64,000 bases of DNA from Alphaproteobacteria bacterium (GCA_018830445.1 JAHJSN010000134.1:1-64000); one strand, 5' to 3'. Positions 44,974 through 55,829 are shown, counted from the stretch's first letter. Program-made: numbers and translations. The notes: generated by a model from the letters alone, not told the origin.

Positions 44974-45345
44974 GTGAAGGCAAATATTATGACGAAACTC
45001 GCAGCAAGCATCGCACTCTCCATCGCCATGGCGTTGGGTGCAGCCAGCATCGCTGGCGCACAGGATGCGCCAAAAAAGCCGGCCGACCCATGTTTGCAGA
45101 ACGTTGACGAAACCACCTGCGCCGCCAGCACTCTTCCGAAGTGCCGGTGGATTCCTGCCACGACGGTGAACGGCAAGGAGCGCAAGGCCCGTTGCAGAGT
45201 TGCCAAGGGAAACCCCTGCGCAAAGCTTGACGAAGCCTCCTGCAAGACGCTCGAAGGCCTGCGCTGCGCCTGGGTGACGGATGCCCTCAACAAGAAGGGC
45301 AAACCGCGCCCGCCATTCTGCCGCAGGATTCCGAAGAAGAAATAG
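44974..45345 (+). CDS. Small secreted Cys-rich protein
   Basis: The 123-residue protein starts at GTG 44974 with AAGGGG upstream; ATG 44989 is an alternative. A clear Sec signal peptide (SIALSIAMALGAASIAGAQ) ends near residue 29. The mature part has eight Cys in two repeats with CRW and CAW spacing (ETTCAASTLPKCRW, ASCKTLEGLRCAW), and a basic C-terminus. The duplication suggests an internally repeated disulfide module in the periplasm. I know no function. Confidence 0.75.
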   Translation: MKANIMTKLAASIALSIAMALGAASIAGAQDAPKKPADPCLQNVDETTCAASTLPKCRWIPATTVNGKERKARCRVAKGNPCAKLDEASCKTLEGLRCAWVTDALNKKGKPRPPFCRRIPKKK

Positions 45346-45389
45346 TTACGACGGACGGCTTGAAGCCGTCGATCACTGATGCCTGAAGA

Positions 45390-45416
45390 CCGGCCGCGCT
45401 GTCTCAGCGCGGCCGG
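45390..45416. terminator. Strong hairpin at the end of two convergent genes
   Basis: CCGGCCGCGCTG pairs perfectly with CAGCGCGGCCGG across a 3-base loop. It includes the stop codon of the leftward gene (45404-45406) and follows the secreted-protein gene. No T-run follows, so it may act as a barrier or a 3' stabiliser rather than a classical terminator. Confidence 0.5.
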
Positions 45417-46069
45417 AATGGCATGAAAAACTGCATCAAGGCGCCCGGATTGAACGGCATCACCGCAAACGCAACGTTGAACGGTTCCGGAGCATTGTAT
45501 TGGATCGTCGAGAACGCCGGTTCTTTGTTCTGAGCCGGATGGGCGCCATAGGCCTCAAAAGCCTTTTCCACCGATTTTGCAGCCAGTCCGAATGCATCGA
45601 TTGCTGCCGCATTGCCGCGCGCCGCAGGCCACGCAACCTGCTCTGGCACCCCGAAAGAAATCATGCCGACCGCCATCGGCCAAGCCGTCGAATTTTTCGG
45701 CAGCATCATTTCCATCCAGGACGCGAACGGCGAGAACATTGTGTAGTTAGGACCCGACGCCTGTCCGAACGGCGAAAACGCAGCGAGCGCGTCGGGCCCC
45801 GAAACCATCGCATTTGGAATTGATGCCCATGGCATCATGCAATCGAATGCACGCCCCCCCCGTTCGGAGGCAGGCGAAGAATAGGCTTGCAGCTCGCGCC
45901 CGGGTTGCGGCCGCTGCGCACCTTCGACGAATGCATCGACTGACTGTCCCCACATCCGCAGCATCTGATCGGCCATCGCCTGATAGGCGGCACCGCTGGC
46001 GTTGCAATAGTTCACGAACGCATCTGTGCAGCTCTTGTTGAACCGAGCCTGGGTGTTGGTATCGAACAT
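45404..46069 (-). CDS. Phasin-like hypothetical protein
   Basis: This is about 221 residues from MFDTNTQARF; the frame is open 33 residues further upstream but that part has a different composition. The N-terminal third is helical and polar with a phasin-like NKSCTDAFVNYCNASGAAYQ. The rest is rich in Met, Phe, Pro and Ala with SPFASWMEMMLP and a C-terminal FNPGALMQFFMPF. It has no transmembrane helix. A granule-surface role is only suggested by composition. Confidence 0.65.
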   Translation of the reverse strand: MFDTNTQARFNKSCTDAFVNYCNASGAAYQAMADQMLRMWGQSVDAFVEGAQRPQPGRELQAYSSPASERGGRAFDCMMPWASIPNAMVSGPDALAAFSPFGQASGPNYTMFSPFASWMEMMLPKNSTAWPMAVGMISFGVPEQVAWPAARGNAAAIDAFGLAAKSVEKAFEAYGAHPAQNKEPAFSTIQYNAPEPFNVAFAVMPFNPGALMQFFMPFRPR

Positions 46070-46272
46070 GATCGTGGACCTCATCTGCGGCGCGGCTTCA
46101 GCTGAATGAATTCGGCAGACTGGCCGATTGGGCGACGCCAAGACGGTATGTGCCGATCCCGCGAACAACGCTTATTCGTAAAGTACATTAGTTGATATTT
46201 TGCGCTGCAACAAGAAACTCTTGCGTTGCAAAAAGTAGCATAGGCCGCATGCCGCGGCGAAGATCCGGCTAT

Positions 46273-46845
46273 TCAGTGCGTTTTGCGCAGGCCCCGGTCG
46301 GGCACCGATACGGCTGGCTTGGCCGTTGTTTCTTCGGCGTGTTCGTAGTCCTTCGCCTTCAGATGACCCCGTGCGGGCGTTTCCACGACTTCCGGTTCCT
46401 TTCTGACGCCGGCGAAGTCCGGCCTCCGGCCGCCCCCCATGCCTGCAATCACCCAGAAAACGTAGCCCGCGATTATCCCCGAAAAGGCGAACGCGGCGAC
46501 CGCATAGCTGTTGGCAATCGTGAACTCGCTCCGGCTCTCACCGGCATAAAGCGTGCTAAATCCGAGCAATGAAATCGCCAGACCGACGAAAACGTAATAG
46601 GCCCAGCCCCGCATGCCCTGCACCAACCCGAATATGACCGCCGCCAGGGCAAATGGAGCGGCGAATATCGCAAACTGGGTAGCCGCCGAAAGCGCCAGAA
46701 ACAGCACCTTTCCCAACTCCAGTATCCGCTGATCATCGTTGAGGCCATAAATGTCCAGCGGCGTGATGACAAACAGAACCTGCGTGACCGCCGCCGCCAG
46801 GCAAGCGAGCACAAAACCAATGAGGGAGCGGACCAACTTCGCCAT
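46273..46845 (-). CDS. Four-helix membrane protein of unknown function
   Basis: This is about 190 residues from MAKLVRSL, with four hydrophobic segments at roughly 7-30, 45-75, 82-98 and 110-135, then a polar C-terminal tail of about 50 residues. The last segment ends AGYVFWVIAGMGGGRRPDF. The downstream gene product has the same plan (four helices ending VYWLIAGR), so the two may be distant paralogues. No function is recognised. Confidence 0.7.
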   Translation of the reverse strand: MAKLVRSLIGFVLACLAAAVTQVLFVITPLDIYGLNDDQRILELGKVLFLALSAATQFAIFAAPFALAAVIFGLVQGMRGWAYYVFVGLAISLLGFSTLYAGESRSEFTIANSYAVAAFAFSGIIAGYVFWVIAGMGGGRRPDFAGVRKEPEVVETPARGHLKAKDYEHAEETTAKPAVSVPDRGLRKTH

Positions 46846-46942
46846 CGCACACATCACCCGTTGAAACGCCGATAACAGATTGTCCTCGGCAGACGGACGA
46901 CCTTATACGCACCTTCGCCCGGGCCGCAAACGCCTTGAAATT

Positions 46943-47356
46943 TCAAGCCGTCCGCCCAGCAATCAGCCAGTAGACCAAGCCTCCGGCAAATCCGGCCGCC
47001 GCAAACACCTGCCAGACGACCGCCGGGCCGCCCTCGACACCTTGCGCCAGCAGCGGCGTCACCGCCATCGAGACACCGCCCCCGATGACGTAGTATAATA
47101 TCGACCGTATCCGCGCGACTTCCCCGATGATCGCAAACAGGATCGCCGGAATGATTGTGAACGTCGCAAAAATCAGGGTCGCCTGATCGATCAGCGCGAA
47201 CACCTGCTCGACAGTCTCCAACCCGGCTTCATCGGCATGAACCGACTGCGTGAAGCGCTCAAGGCCCAGTGTGAACAGCACGAACCCGCTCACGATCGCC
47301 CCAAGAAGAAAGGCGATCGGCACCAGGATAATCCGGCCAAGCGTTTTCCAGAACAA
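46943..47356 (-). CDS. Four-helix membrane protein, paralogue-like neighbour
   Basis: This 137-residue protein starts at TTG 47356. It has four hydrophobic segments (about 8-32, 58-80, 84-105 and 112-132), ending GGLVYWLIAGRTA, similar in order to the 46273-46845 product. It lies 25 bp after rlmN on the same strand. No enzymatic motif is seen. Confidence 0.7.
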   Translation of the reverse strand: MFWKTLGRIILVPIAFLLGAIVSGFVLFTLGLERFTQSVHADEAGLETVEQVFALIDQATLIFATFTIIPAILFAIIGEVARIRSILYYVIGGGVSMAVTPLLAQGVEGGPAVVWQVFAAAGFAGGLVYWLIAGRTA

Positions 47357-47380
47357 GTTGGTCTGCCCCCCGTTCGTCTT

Positions 47381-48625
47381 TTATGATTCCGCCCCGCCGC
47401 CGCTTTCGCCTTGCCGCCCGCCGCCGATCTCAGCCCGTGCCCGCTCGGAGGCACGCTGCTTGACGCTGGCCGACTTGAGCTGCCCGCAGGCTGCAAGAAT
47501 GTCCCGCCCGCGCGGCGTCCTCACCGGGCTCGCGTAACCTGCCTTGTTGACGATCTCTGCGAACCGTTCGATCTGCTCCCAGTCGGAACACTCGTATCCT
47601 GCCCCCGGCCACGCATTGAACGGGATCAGGTTGATCTTTGCGGGTATCCCCGCCAGCAGACGAACCAATGCCCGCGCATCGCCAAGACTGTCGTTGACGC
47701 CCTTCAGCATCACGTACTCGAAGGTAATCCTCCGCGCATTCGAAACCCCTGGATAGTTTCGGCAGGCATCGAGAAGCTCCCTGATCGGGTACTTGCGGTT
47801 GATCGGCACCAGGACATCGCGAAGCTCGTCGGTTACCGCATGCAGCGAGATGGCGAGCATGGTTCGGGCTTCCTCGCCCCATCGTCCGATCTCCGGAACG
47901 ACACCCGACGTCGACAGCGTAATGCGCCGCCGCGAACACGCGAGACCACCGCTGTCAGCGGCGATCTTCATCGCTTCGCGCACATTATCGAAATTGTAGA
48001 GCGGTTCGCCCATCCCCATCAGCACGATGTTGGTGATCTTGCGGTCCGAGTCCGGCAGCAGGCTGGAGTTGAGCGGCTCATCCGCCCCCGGCCAGTCGCC
48101 GATGCGGTCGCGTGCCAGCAGGATCTGGCCGACGATCTCCGCGTGGGTGAGGTTGCGCACCAGTTTCTGCGTGCCGGTATGGCAGAATGTGCAGGTCAGC
48201 GTACAGCCGACCTGGCTGGAAATGCACAGCGTGCCTCGATCGCTTTCGGGAATATAGACCGTCTCGACTTCCGGCGCGTGCGTCTCGTGCCCGCGCCTCG
48301 GCAGCCGCAACAGCCACTTGCGCGTGCCGTCCTGCGAAATCTGCTCGGTAACAATCTCTGGCCGCTCCAGTGAAAACTCTGAAGCGAATTGCCCGCGCAG
48401 ATCCTTCGAGATGTCGGTCATATCATCGAACGAAGTGACACCGCGCGCGTAGATCCAGCTCCACAATTGCCCAACCCGCATCCGCCGCTGCTTCTCCGGC
48501 ACGCCGATCCCGGCAAGCGCCAGGCCCAGATCCTCGCGGCTCGCCCCCGCCAGGGACACCGCGCCCGCTCCGGTTTGAGCCGGTGCGCTTGCGCCATCGG
48601 CAACGGTTTTAAGTACCACAACCAT
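47381..48625 (-). CDS. rlmN: Dual-specificity 23S rRNA/tRNA adenine-C2 methyltransferase RlmN
   Basis: This is 414 residues from [10 protein letters not shown]. The radical-SAM motif CTLTCTFC is near residue 135, GMGEPLYN follows, and the C-terminal catalytic Cys lies in ILAACGQL. It methylates A2503 of 23S rRNA and A37 of some tRNAs. Its C-terminal ~30 residues are Arg/Ala/Gly-rich. The ORF is open far upstream but that stretch has no family resemblance and overlaps the divergent promoter region. Confidence 0.95.
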   Translation of the reverse strand: MVVVLKTVADGASAPAQTGAGAVSLAGASREDLGLALAGIGVPEKQRRMRVGQLWSWIYARGVTSFDDMTDISKDLRGQFASEFSLERPEIVTEQISQDGTRKWLLRLPRRGHETHAPEVETVYIPESDRGTLCISSQVGCTLTCTFCHTGTQKLVRNLTHAEIVGQILLARDRIGDWPGADEPLNSSLLPDSDRKITNIVLMGMGEPLYNFDNVREAMKIAADSGGLACSRRRITLSTSGVVPEIGRWGEEARTMLAISLHAVTDELRDVLVPINRKYPIRELLDACRNYPGVSNARRITFEYVMLKGVNDSLGDARALVRLLAGIPAKINLIPFNAWPGAGYECSDWEQIERFAEIVNKAGYASPVRTPRGRDILAACGQLKSASVKQRASERARAEIGGGRQGESGGGAES

Positions 48626-48802
48626 GTTCTTAATCTGTTTCGCGTTGAGGCCGGCCAAAGCGCCGGGACATTGTTTCAATTGCGCATTTATTGCCGGCAC
48701 ACCGCCTCCGGCAAGTCCGCAGGTCGAAATTTTCCGCTTCATGCCGCACCATGATAAACGAAACCAACAACTCCGCCGCTTCTTTCCCTTCCGCGAGACC
48801 CC

Positions 48803-50374
48803 ATGAGCAAACCCAATGAATCCGGCCCATTGGTCCCTATTCGCCGCAACGCGACGATTGGCGTCTACCTCCTGATCACGGGGTTGTCTGCAGCCTGCGG
48901 CCTGATCATCGAGATCGTCGCAGGACGAATGATCGCGCCTTACCTCGGCATGTCGCTTTACACCTGGACCGCCGTCATTGCCGTCGTCCTCGCCGGTTTT
49001 TCCGCCGGCCATTGGGTCGGCGGCTGGCTCGCCGAAAAGCCTTCGGGCGAGGCTCGCCGCGCGGTCGCCGTCAGTCTGTTCCTTGCCGGACTGACAGCCG
49101 CCTTGAGCCTCGTCTTCGTCCGCATCCTGTCAGGCCCGATCCTTTCCATCGGGCTCTCACCCGTCCCCGCCATCCTGCTTCTCACCTTCGCATTGTTTTT
49201 TCTGCCGAGCTTCTTTGTCGGCATTCCTTCTCCCGCGTTGACCAAGCTTGCGATTGACGAAGCCCCGCACAGGATGGGAACCCTGCTCGGCGCGTTCTAC
49301 GCGGCAGGCGCCTTCGGCAGCATCGTTGGAACGCTTGCGGCCGGCTACCTGTTCATTTCCTACTTCGGCTCGATCCGCACGATTCTGACGGTTGCATGTC
49401 TTTACCTCGCAATGGCCGCGGTATTATTCATCGAGGATCGCCGCCGCCAGCAGAAACAACTGATCGCGCCTGAAACACTGGTACCGGCGATGATTGCGGC
49501 ATTCGTTTTTTCCGGCGCGCTGCTCTGGGGTCGCGGCGTTCTCGCCTTCGTCGACAACTGTACGAGAGAAAGCGCCTACTACTGCATCCGCGTCGTCGAT
49601 ATCAGCCGCGACGTCGGCCTACCCGCCCGCACCATGGTTCTTGACAATCTCGGTCACGGCACCAACCTGCGCGACCGTCCCGACGTCTTCCTGACCCCCT
49701 ACGTCGAGGCGCAGGACAACCTTGTCCGCGCCCACTTCCCCGGTCGCGGCGATTTAGCGTCGTTCTTCATCGGCGGCGGCGCCTACACCCTGCCGCGCGG
49801 CTGGCTTGCCCGCTGGCCTTCCGCCCGCGCCACCGTTTCCGAAGTCGACCCCGAGGTGACCGAAAGCGCCCGCAAGTCATTTTGGCTGCAGGACGATCCG
49901 CGGCTGACCGTGCGCCATGCCGATGCCCGCCGCGCCCTTGCAGGCGAACCCGCCGCGAGCTTCGACATTGTCGTCGGCGACGCCTTTCACGACATCGCCG
50001 TACCGCAGCACCTGGTGACGCAGGAGTTCTTCGGGCTCGTCAGGAACCGGTTGAAGCTCGGCGGCATCTACCTGATGAACGTCATCGACAGCGGCAACCG
50101 TCCGCGCCTCGCCCTCTCCATCGTGAAATCGCTACAGGTGCATTTTCCGGTCGTCGAGATCTGGCAGCCGGGCGGCCAGGGCGAACGCCAGACATTCGTC
50201 GTCATCGCTGCCGACCAACCCACGCCGGCAGGGCTGCTTCCTTCGCTCATCGACGCAGAATCCAACTGGATCCGCTGGCCCGCGGAAGCCGTCGCCGACC
50301 TCATGAAGAAGACCGAACCGTTCGTTCTGACCGACGACTTCGCCCCCGTCGACCGCCTCATCGGCGTTCGGTAG
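48803..50374 (+). CDS. Membrane-fused spermidine-synthase-like protein
   Basis: The 523-residue protein has about seven N-terminal membrane segments (residues 20-215) with [19 protein letters not shown] and [17 protein letters not shown] Rossmann methyltransferase/spermidine-synthase domain follows, with [20 protein letters not shown] and IVVGDAFHD. This is the fused MFS/spermidine synthase architecture. Whether it makes polyamines is not shown. It is convergent with hisH. Confidence 0.88.
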   Translation: MSKPNESGPLVPIRRNATIGVYLLITGLSAACGLIIEIVAGRMIAPYLGMSLYTWTAVIAVVLAGFSAGHWVGGWLAEKPSGEARRAVAVSLFLAGLTAALSLVFVRILSGPILSIGLSPVPAILLLTFALFFLPSFFVGIPSPALTKLAIDEAPHRMGTLLGAFYAAGAFGSIVGTLAAGYLFISYFGSIRTILTVACLYLAMAAVLFIEDRRRQQKQLIAPETLVPAMIAAFVFSGALLWGRGVLAFVDNCTRESAYYCIRVVDISRDVGLPARTMVLDNLGHGTNLRDRPDVFLTPYVEAQDNLVRAHFPGRGDLASFFIGGGAYTLPRGWLARWPSARATVSEVDPEVTESARKSFWLQDDPRLTVRHADARRALAGEPAASFDIVVGDAFHDIAVPQHLVTQEFFGLVRNRLKLGGIYLMNVIDSGNRPRLALSIVKSLQVHFPVVEIWQPGGQGERQTFVVIAADQPTPAGLLPSLIDAESNWIRWPAEAVADLMKKTEPFVLTDDFAPVDRLIGVR

Positions 50375-50392
50375 GGTTCGCCTGCCGCCGTC

Positions 50393-51046
50393 TCAAGGCG
50401 CCCACTTCAGGAAATTGGCAAGTAGCCGCAATCCGAGCGTCTGGCTTTTTTCCGGGTGGAACTGCGTACCGGCAATGTGGTCGCGCGCCACCATCGCCGT
50501 GATCGGCCCGCCGTAGTCGGTCTCGGCAACGACATGATCGCGGTTTTCCGGCACGAGATGATAGGAGTGCACGAAATAGGCGTGCAACCCATCGGACCCG
50601 GTCGCGATGCCTTCCAACAGGGCATGCGGTTGCGTGACCGTCAAAGTATTCCAGCCCATGTGCGGGATCTTCAGCGCCTGATCCGACGGCTCGATATGCC
50701 GGACCTCGCCGGGAATCCATCCGAACCCCTCGGTGATACCGAATTCGAGACCGCGGCTTGCCATCAATTGCATGCCGACACAGATCCCAAGGTAGGGCCG
50801 CTCCTTTTCCATCACCGCCAGTTTGAGCGCCTCCAGCAACCCCGGCACGGCTTCCAGCCCCGCGCGGCAATCCGCAAACGCTCCGACTCCGGGAAGGATT
50901 ATCCGATCTGCCGCGGCAACTTCTTTCGGTTCGGATGTGATAAGGCAGCGGACATCAGCTTCGCTTTCGCGCGCGGCGCGCTCCAGCGCCTTGCCGGCCG
51001 AATGCAGGTTACCCGAACCGTAATCGATAATGACAGCGGTCTTCAT
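50393..51046 (-). CDS. hisH: Imidazole glycerol phosphate synthase subunit HisH
   Basis: This 217-residue class I glutamine amidotransferase delivers ammonia to HisF. It has [15 protein letters not shown] at the N-terminus, the nucleophile in [10 protein letters not shown] near residue 92 and the His-Glu pair in GTQFHPEKS near 198. It follows the DUF2628 gene by two bases on the hisB strand. Its partner hisF is not in the window. Confidence 0.95.
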   Translation of the reverse strand: MKTAVIIDYGSGNLHSAGKALERAARESEADVRCLITSEPKEVAAADRIILPGVGAFADCRAGLEAVPGLLEALKLAVMEKERPYLGICVGMQLMASRGLEFGITEGFGWIPGEVRHIEPSDQALKIPHMGWNTLTVTQPHALLEGIATGSDGLHAYFVHSYHLVPENRDHVVAETDYGGPITAMVARDHIAGTQFHPEKSQTLGLRLLANFLKWAP

Positions 51047-51048
51047 CC

Positions 51049-51528
51049 TCAGGCCTGCATGTCAACGCTGACTGCCGCACCCTGCGGTTTGACCGGCTCG
51101 TCAACGCAGGCAACCCAGCGTTCGAAGAACCGCCGCTCGCATTCGCGCGTATTCGCCCCGCTGACCGTCCCGATCATCTTCCAGCCCTTGCGGTCAAGGC
51201 TCCAGCGATGCAGCGAGTCGGCTTCGAACGCGACGATGAGGTTGATTGCCAGATTGACCAGCGCCGCCCAGTTCAAACCGATGTCGAGGACGGCAGCTAT
51301 CCCCCCGATCGCCAGCGAGATCGCGACATACCCGGCGAAAACCACCCACATGCGGTTGGCCAGCATCCAGATCGGCGCCAGCAAGAACGCCCACCAGTTG
51401 AAGCCGTCCTTCACGAAAACGAGCCCATCCGCCCGCTCGACTGGCGAGCCTGCAGCTTCAGACGGCTCATGGACGGTATAGGCAACCACGCGATTCGAGG
51501 CTCCAATTGAGCTTAACAGTCGCAGCAT
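51049..51528 (-). CDS. DUF2628 membrane protein between hisB and hisH
   Basis: The 159-residue protein has a polar N-terminus with [12 protein letters not shown], then [19 protein letters not shown], the DUF2628 signature. Three hydrophobic segments follow and it ends with a cytosolic strand-rich tail. Its place between hisB and hisH is conserved in Rhizobiales. Its function in the histidine cluster is unknown. Confidence 0.9.
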   Translation of the reverse strand: MLRLLSSIGASNRVVAYTVHEPSEAAGSPVERADGLVFVKDGFNWWAFLLAPIWMLANRMWVVFAGYVAISLAIGGIAAVLDIGLNWAALVNLAINLIVAFEADSLHRWSLDRKGWKMIGTVSGANTRECERRFFERWVACVDEPVKPQGAAVSVDMQA

Positions 51529-51531
51529 TCC

Positions 51532-52149
51532 TCAAAGGGTTCCTTTGGTCGAGGGCACGCGCCCGGCCTGGCGCGGGTCAAGTTCAACCGCCTGACGCAA
51601 GGCCCGGGCCAAACCCTTATAGCAAGTCTCGGCGATATGATGGCTGTTGTCGCCGTAGATATTCGCGACGTGACAGGTGATCCCGGCATTTTGCACGAAC
51701 GCCTGGAACCATTCGCGGAACAGCTCGGTGTCGAATTCGCCGACCTTCTCGCGCGGGAAATCGACTTGCCAGACCAGAAACGGCCGCCCCGACACATCGA
51801 CCGCGACCCTCGTCAGGCACTCGTCCATCGCCAGGTGGACATCGCTGTAACGCGCAATTCCCTTCTTGTCGCCAAGCGCCTGCTTGAACGCCAGACCGAG
51901 CGCAATACCGCTGTCTTCGGCGGTGTGGTGGTCGTCGATGTGCAGGTCGCCCTTGGCCTTGAGCTTGATGTCGATGAGCGAATGCCGCGCCAGTTGCTCG
52001 AGCATGTGGTCGAGAAACCCGATACCGGTGGCAACATCGAAGGCCCCGGTCCCATCCAGATTGATTTCGACCGAAATGTCGGTTTCGTTGGTTTTCCGCT
52101 CGATTTTGGCGGTGCGGGCTTGCGATGCGCTCACGGAATCGTTCCTCAA
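51532..52149 (-). CDS. hisB: Imidazoleglycerol-phosphate dehydratase HisB
   Basis: The 205-residue enzyme is a single-domain HisB without the phosphatase domain. It has [28 protein letters not shown] and [12 protein letters not shown], the manganese-binding histidines. It catalyses the sixth step of histidine synthesis. Its stop lies three bases before the DUF2628 gene. It is divergent from hslV across 279 bp. Confidence 0.95.
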   Translation of the reverse strand: MRNDSVSASQARTAKIERKTNETDISVEINLDGTGAFDVATGIGFLDHMLEQLARHSLIDIKLKAKGDLHIDDHHTAEDSGIALGLAFKQALGDKKGIARYSDVHLAMDECLTRVAVDVSGRPFLVWQVDFPREKVGEFDTELFREWFQAFVQNAGITCHVANIYGDNSHHIAETCYKGLARALRQAVELDPRQAGRVPSTKGTL

Positions 52150-52428
52150 ACGGCTCAGGACTATTCACTTGATTGAAGCTGCGGGCCGAACGGTTGCCGA
52201 AGGGTTAACAGCCTGCCGAATGCCAGCATTTATCAGCTATGTCGCCTCATCGCCAGCACCAGCCCCGAATAGGGTGACAGACCTTGACTCCGCGCCCCTC
52301 CGCCCCCTTATCGATAGCTCGAAAAGGGGCTTGCACGCTCCTCTACCAGCCTGCATTTGACACGAATCTGCGAACTGTCAGGCAAGCAGCGCGTTGGCCA
52401 ATAAGCTGTAGGCAAACCAAAGTGACCC

Positions 52429-53004
52429 ATGTTGATGCACGATGATCATAACCGGCAATCCGGATTCCCAGGCTGGCACGCCACCACCATTCTGACCGTG
52501 CGCAAGAACGGCAAAGTGGTTATCGCCGGCGACGGTCAGGTCAGCCTCGGCCAAACCGTCATCAAGTCGAATGCCCGCAAGGTCCGCCGCCTCGGCAAGG
52601 GCGACGTGATCGCCGGATTCGCCGGTGCGACCGCGGACGCATTCACGCTTTTCGAACGTCTCGAATCGAAGCTCGAACAATACCCCGGCCAGCTGATGCG
52701 CGCCGCGGTCGAACTCGCCAAGGACTGGCGCACCGACCGGTACTTGCGCCGGCTCGAAGCGATGATGATCGTCGCCGACCATTCGACGACACTGGTGCTG
52801 ACCGGCACCGGCGACGTCCTCGAACCGGAAAAGCACGTGATGGGGATCGGCTCCGGCGGCAATTACGCGCTCGCCGCCGCCCGCGCGCTTCTCGACCAGC
52901 CGCTCGAAGCCGAAGACATCGCCGCGAAGGCCATGGCGATCGCCGCCGAGATCTGCGTCTACACCAACGGTTCGTTGATCATCGAATCGATCGACGAGAA
53001 GTGA
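52429..53004 (+). CDS. hslV: ATP-dependent protease subunit HslV
   Basis: The 191-residue proteasome-like peptidase is processed to expose the Thr in [10 protein letters not shown] near residue 19. [10 protein letters not shown] and [14 protein letters not shown] are typical HslV segments. With HslU it degrades misfolded and regulatory proteins. A GNAT gene sits between hslV and hslU. A weak CTTGCA at 52330 with a CATTT stretch about 17 bp later might be a heat-shock promoter, but I would not rely on it. Confidence 0.95.
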   Translation: MLMHDDHNRQSGFPGWHATTILTVRKNGKVVIAGDGQVSLGQTVIKSNARKVRRLGKGDVIAGFAGATADAFTLFERLESKLEQYPGQLMRAAVELAKDWRTDRYLRRLEAMMIVADHSTTLVLTGTGDVLEPEKHVMGIGSGGNYALAAARALLDQPLEAEDIAAKAMAIAAEICVYTNGSLIIESIDEK

Positions 53005-53639
53005 TGCCGCAATTGAAAGCCATTGTCGCCAATCGACCTGAAGCCCATCGGCGCGGCCCGCTCGCAGTCAATCACCTGGCCGAAGCGGCCCGCATCATGC
53101 AGGAACCGGCGACGTTGCAAATCCAATTCCAACCCGTCACCGAAAGCGATTTGGATACGCTTCGAGACTGGATCGGCAGGCCGCACTGGCAGCAATGGTG
53201 GCTGGCACCCGACGAAGAGGTTTCCTACATTCGCAGTATGATCGAGGGCCGCGATACGACTCGCCCGTTCATTTTCCATGTCGGCGGCGAACCGATGGGC
53301 TACATCCAATACCGGTTCATCGGCGATCATCAAAACGCGGACTGGTTCGCCGACCACCCTTGGCTGGCCGATCTCCCCTCTGATGCAGTCGGCGTCGACC
53401 TCTCGATCGCCGACGCTTCAGACCTGGCGAAGGGCATCGGCTCCACGGTTTTGGCCGAATTCGCTCAAGGGCTCGTTACCGAAGGTTGGCGGACCATCAT
53501 CATCGATCCCGACCCGAACAACGCCCGCGCCATCCGCGCTTATGCAAAGGCCGGATTTCGCCCGATACCCGCGCTTTTCGGAAAAACCGGCGACAGCCTC
53601 ATCATGCGCTACCAACCAGGGACCAGCGAGCAGCCATAA
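53001..53639 (+). CDS. GNAT acetyltransferase (AAC(6')-like) between hslV and hslU
   Basis: This 212-residue GNAT-fold protein has [34 protein letters not shown] and the acetyl-CoA loop region [13 protein letters not shown]. The C-terminal [20 protein letters not shown] is typical of aminoglycoside 6'-acetyltransferase-like and siderophore-type GNATs. GTG 53001 overlaps the hslV stop, but the conserved domain begins near residue 38, so ATG 53097 is possible. hslU follows directly after its TAA. The substrate is unknown. Confidence 0.88.
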   Translation: MMPQLKAIVANRPEAHRRGPLAVNHLAEAARIMQEPATLQIQFQPVTESDLDTLRDWIGRPHWQQWWLAPDEEVSYIRSMIEGRDTTRPFIFHVGGEPMGYIQYRFIGDHQNADWFADHPWLADLPSDAVGVDLSIADASDLAKGIGSTVLAEFAQGLVTEGWRTIIIDPDPNNARAIRAYAKAGFRPIPALFGKTGDSLIMRYQPGTSEQP

Positions 53640-54956
53640 ATGACCAACTTCTCCCCACGCGAAATCGTTTCCGAACTCGACCGCTACATCATCGGTCAGA
53701 ACGACGCCAAGCGCGCGGTCGCGATTGCCCTGCGGAATCGCTGGCGCCGCCAGCAGTTGACCGGCGACCTGAAGGACGAGGTGCTGCCCAAGAACATCCT
53801 GATGATCGGCCCGACCGGCGTCGGCAAGACCGAGATATCGCGGCGTCTCGCCAAGCTCGCGGCCGCGCCTTTCCTCAAGGTGGAGGCGACCAAGTTTACC
53901 GAAGTCGGCTACGTCGGCCGCGACGTTGAAAGCATCGTCCGCGATCTGGTCGAAGTCGGCATCTCCCTGATCCGGGACGCCAAACGCAAGAACGTCCGCG
54001 CCGCCGCCGAAAAGGCCGCCGAGGAACGCGTTCTGGATGCATTGGTCGGCGCATCCTCGTCCCCCGCCACCCGCGACAGCTTCCGCAAGAAACTGCGTGC
54101 CGGCGAACTCGACGACAAGGAAGTCGAACTGGAGGTATCCGACAGCGGCGGCGGCTTCCCGATGTTCGAGATTCCCGGCCAGCCCGGCGGCTCGTTCGGC
54201 GCAATCAACCTGAACGACATGCTCGGCAAGGCCCTCGGCCAGCGCACGAAAAAGCGGCGCATGACGGTCGAGCAGAGCCACGACATCCTCATCAACGAGG
54301 AAAGCGACCGGCTGATCGACTCGGAGGAAATTACCGCCGAAGCGATTTCCTCCGTCGAAAACAACGCCATCGTGTTCCTCGATGAGATCGACAAGATCTG
54401 CTCGCGCTCGGACGGCGCCGGCCGCGTCGCGGGCGACGTCAGCCGCGAGGGCGTCCAGCGCGATCTGCTGCCGCTCATCGAAGGCACCACGGTCGCAACC
54501 AAGCACGGACCGGTGAAGACCGACCACATCCTGTTCATTGCGTCAGGCGCCTTTCATGTCGCCAAACCGTCCGACCTACTGCCGGAGTTGCAGGGGCGCC
54601 TGCCGATCCGCGTCGAATTGCAGGCCCTGACGCGTGAAGATTTTCGCCGCATCCTCACCGAGACCGAAGCGAGCCTCATCAAGCAGTACATCGCTCTGAT
54701 GGCGACCGAGGATTTGCACCTGGAATTCACCGACGACGCTATCGACGCGCTCGCCGATACCGCCGTATTGGTCAATGAAACGGTCGAAAATATCGGGGCC
54801 CGCCGTTTGCAGACGGTGATGGAACGCGTGCTCGACGAGATTTCGTTCGATGCGTCCGACCGCGGCGGCGACACGGTGCGGATCGATGCCGCCTACATCA
54901 AGGAGCGCGTCGGCGAACTCGCCAAGAACGCTGACTTGTCACGGTTCATTCTATAG
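53640..54956 (+). CDS. hslU: ATP-dependent protease ATPase subunit HslU
   Basis: The 438-residue AAA+ unfoldase has Walker [12 protein letters not shown] near residue 63, an I-domain, Walker [12 protein letters not shown] near 245, and GRLPIRVEL. It ends in LSRFIL, the canonical C-terminus that docks on HslV. The stop is TAG (54954-54956). This is firm evidence that TAG is read as stop in this genome. Confidence 0.96.
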   Translation: MTNFSPREIVSELDRYIIGQNDAKRAVAIALRNRWRRQQLTGDLKDEVLPKNILMIGPTGVGKTEISRRLAKLAAAPFLKVEATKFTEVGYVGRDVESIVRDLVEVGISLIRDAKRKNVRAAAEKAAEERVLDALVGASSSPATRDSFRKKLRAGELDDKEVELEVSDSGGGFPMFEIPGQPGGSFGAINLNDMLGKALGQRTKKRRMTVEQSHDILINEESDRLIDSEEITAEAISSVENNAIVFLDEIDKICSRSDGAGRVAGDVSREGVQRDLLPLIEGTTVATKHGPVKTDHILFIASGAFHVAKPSDLLPELQGRLPIRVELQALTREDFRRILTETEASLIKQYIALMATEDLHLEFTDDAIDALADTAVLVNETVENIGARRLQTVMERVLDEISFDASDRGGDTVRIDAAYIKERVGELAKNADLSRFIL

Positions 54957-55288
54957 CGCGCAAGTTCCGGACAGAAAGCGTCGGTGGCGTGGGTTGCGTG
55001 GGTTGCGTGGGTGGCGTCAGTGGCGAAGGTTTCGTCGGTTGCTTGCGTTCAGCAGGCACCCTCAACAGTCCCATGGCCGAATTTGATCCAGCCAACCATT
55101 TCATACCGCCAACCGGGGAACACTCCCAACCCCCCGCATCGAAAAATCTGGATGACCGGGCACCTGCCGCAAACGCAAGACCGAGACGCTTACCAATTGC
55201 GGCTGGAAACCCGGCCATGGAGATTTCTGCGGCTGTCGCGGCAAACCCAGACACTCAATCGGCCGCGCAGCCTGAAATCCTTCGGTCC
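54957..55288. other. Intergenic stretch with GTGGGTTGC repeats
   Basis: These 332 bp between hslU and a leftward small gene begin with short 9-bp repeats of GTGGGTTGC type at about 54985-55025. Frames are open on both strands, but they give biased repeat peptides and no family resemblance. I do not support a gene here. Confidence 0.5.
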
Positions 55289-55621
55289 TTAGGCCGCGAG
55301 AGCTTCATCGCTACCCCGGAACGCAACAACGTTCTGGGCTGCTTGGCCTTCGCCTTCACCGCCGCGGCGGCGGAACCAACGAAGCGAGGTGTTGGTCAGA
55401 ACGCTGCCCTGGCCGATGGCCTGCACGAGCAGTCCGTCTTCATCGCCCAACAGCCACGACATCCTGGCTTCGATCTGTTCGGCGGTCTCGTTGCTTTCGA
55501 CGTACCAGGTCTGCTCCAGCGGCCGCGCCCAGCGCTCGCCGCTTCCCATGATGATTTCAGCAAGAGCGCTCTTCTTGGCGTTCGGATTGGCGAGATCGTA
55601 GGAAATCAGGAAGGTGCGCAT
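55289..55621 (-). CDS. Stand-alone Cas2/SinR-like small protein
   Basis: The 110-residue protein begins MRTFLISYDLANPNAKKS, followed by ERWARPLEQTWYVES and LLGDEDGLLVQAIGQG. This is the ferredoxin-like plan of SinR/Cas2-like proteins. An early Asp (YDL) sits where Cas2 nucleases have theirs. There is no CRISPR array or cas1 in the window, so I do not call it Cas2. The Cas2-like fold also occurs in VapD-type and orphan proteins. The last 25 residues are low in complexity. Confidence 0.65.
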   Translation of the reverse strand: MRTFLISYDLANPNAKKSALAEIIMGSGERWARPLEQTWYVESNETAEQIEARMSWLLGDEDGLLVQAIGQGSVLTNTSLRWFRRRGGEGEGQAAQNVVAFRGSDEALAA

Positions 55622-55829
55622 TGGGGGGCTCTTTCTTGTCTGTTAAGGCCCTGGAAACGCTGAACAATCAGGCCGTCTGCGATGCGGAACGTAGAGAGAA
55701 CATGACATGAATCGTTTTACCCGTAAAGATCTAAGTTCGATTTTTGTTCTCACCGCGGTGGAACTATGAATTTCTCAAGGCATACGAAGGATTTGCAGCT
55801 TTGGGGCAGGCTGGTTTTTTCCGTAGCTA

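Noticed and set aside
52330-52358. Heat-shock sigma promoter before hslV
   Set aside because: CTTGCA and the weak downstream box fit the consensus poorly; mentioned only under hslV.
55289-55621. cas2 gene
   Set aside because: No cas1, other cas genes or CRISPR array in the window, and the resemblance is only at fold level.
54989-55663. 224-codon plus-strand frame after hslU
   Set aside because: Starts in GTGGGTTGC repeats and runs antisense through the Cas2/SinR-like gene; no recognisable domain.
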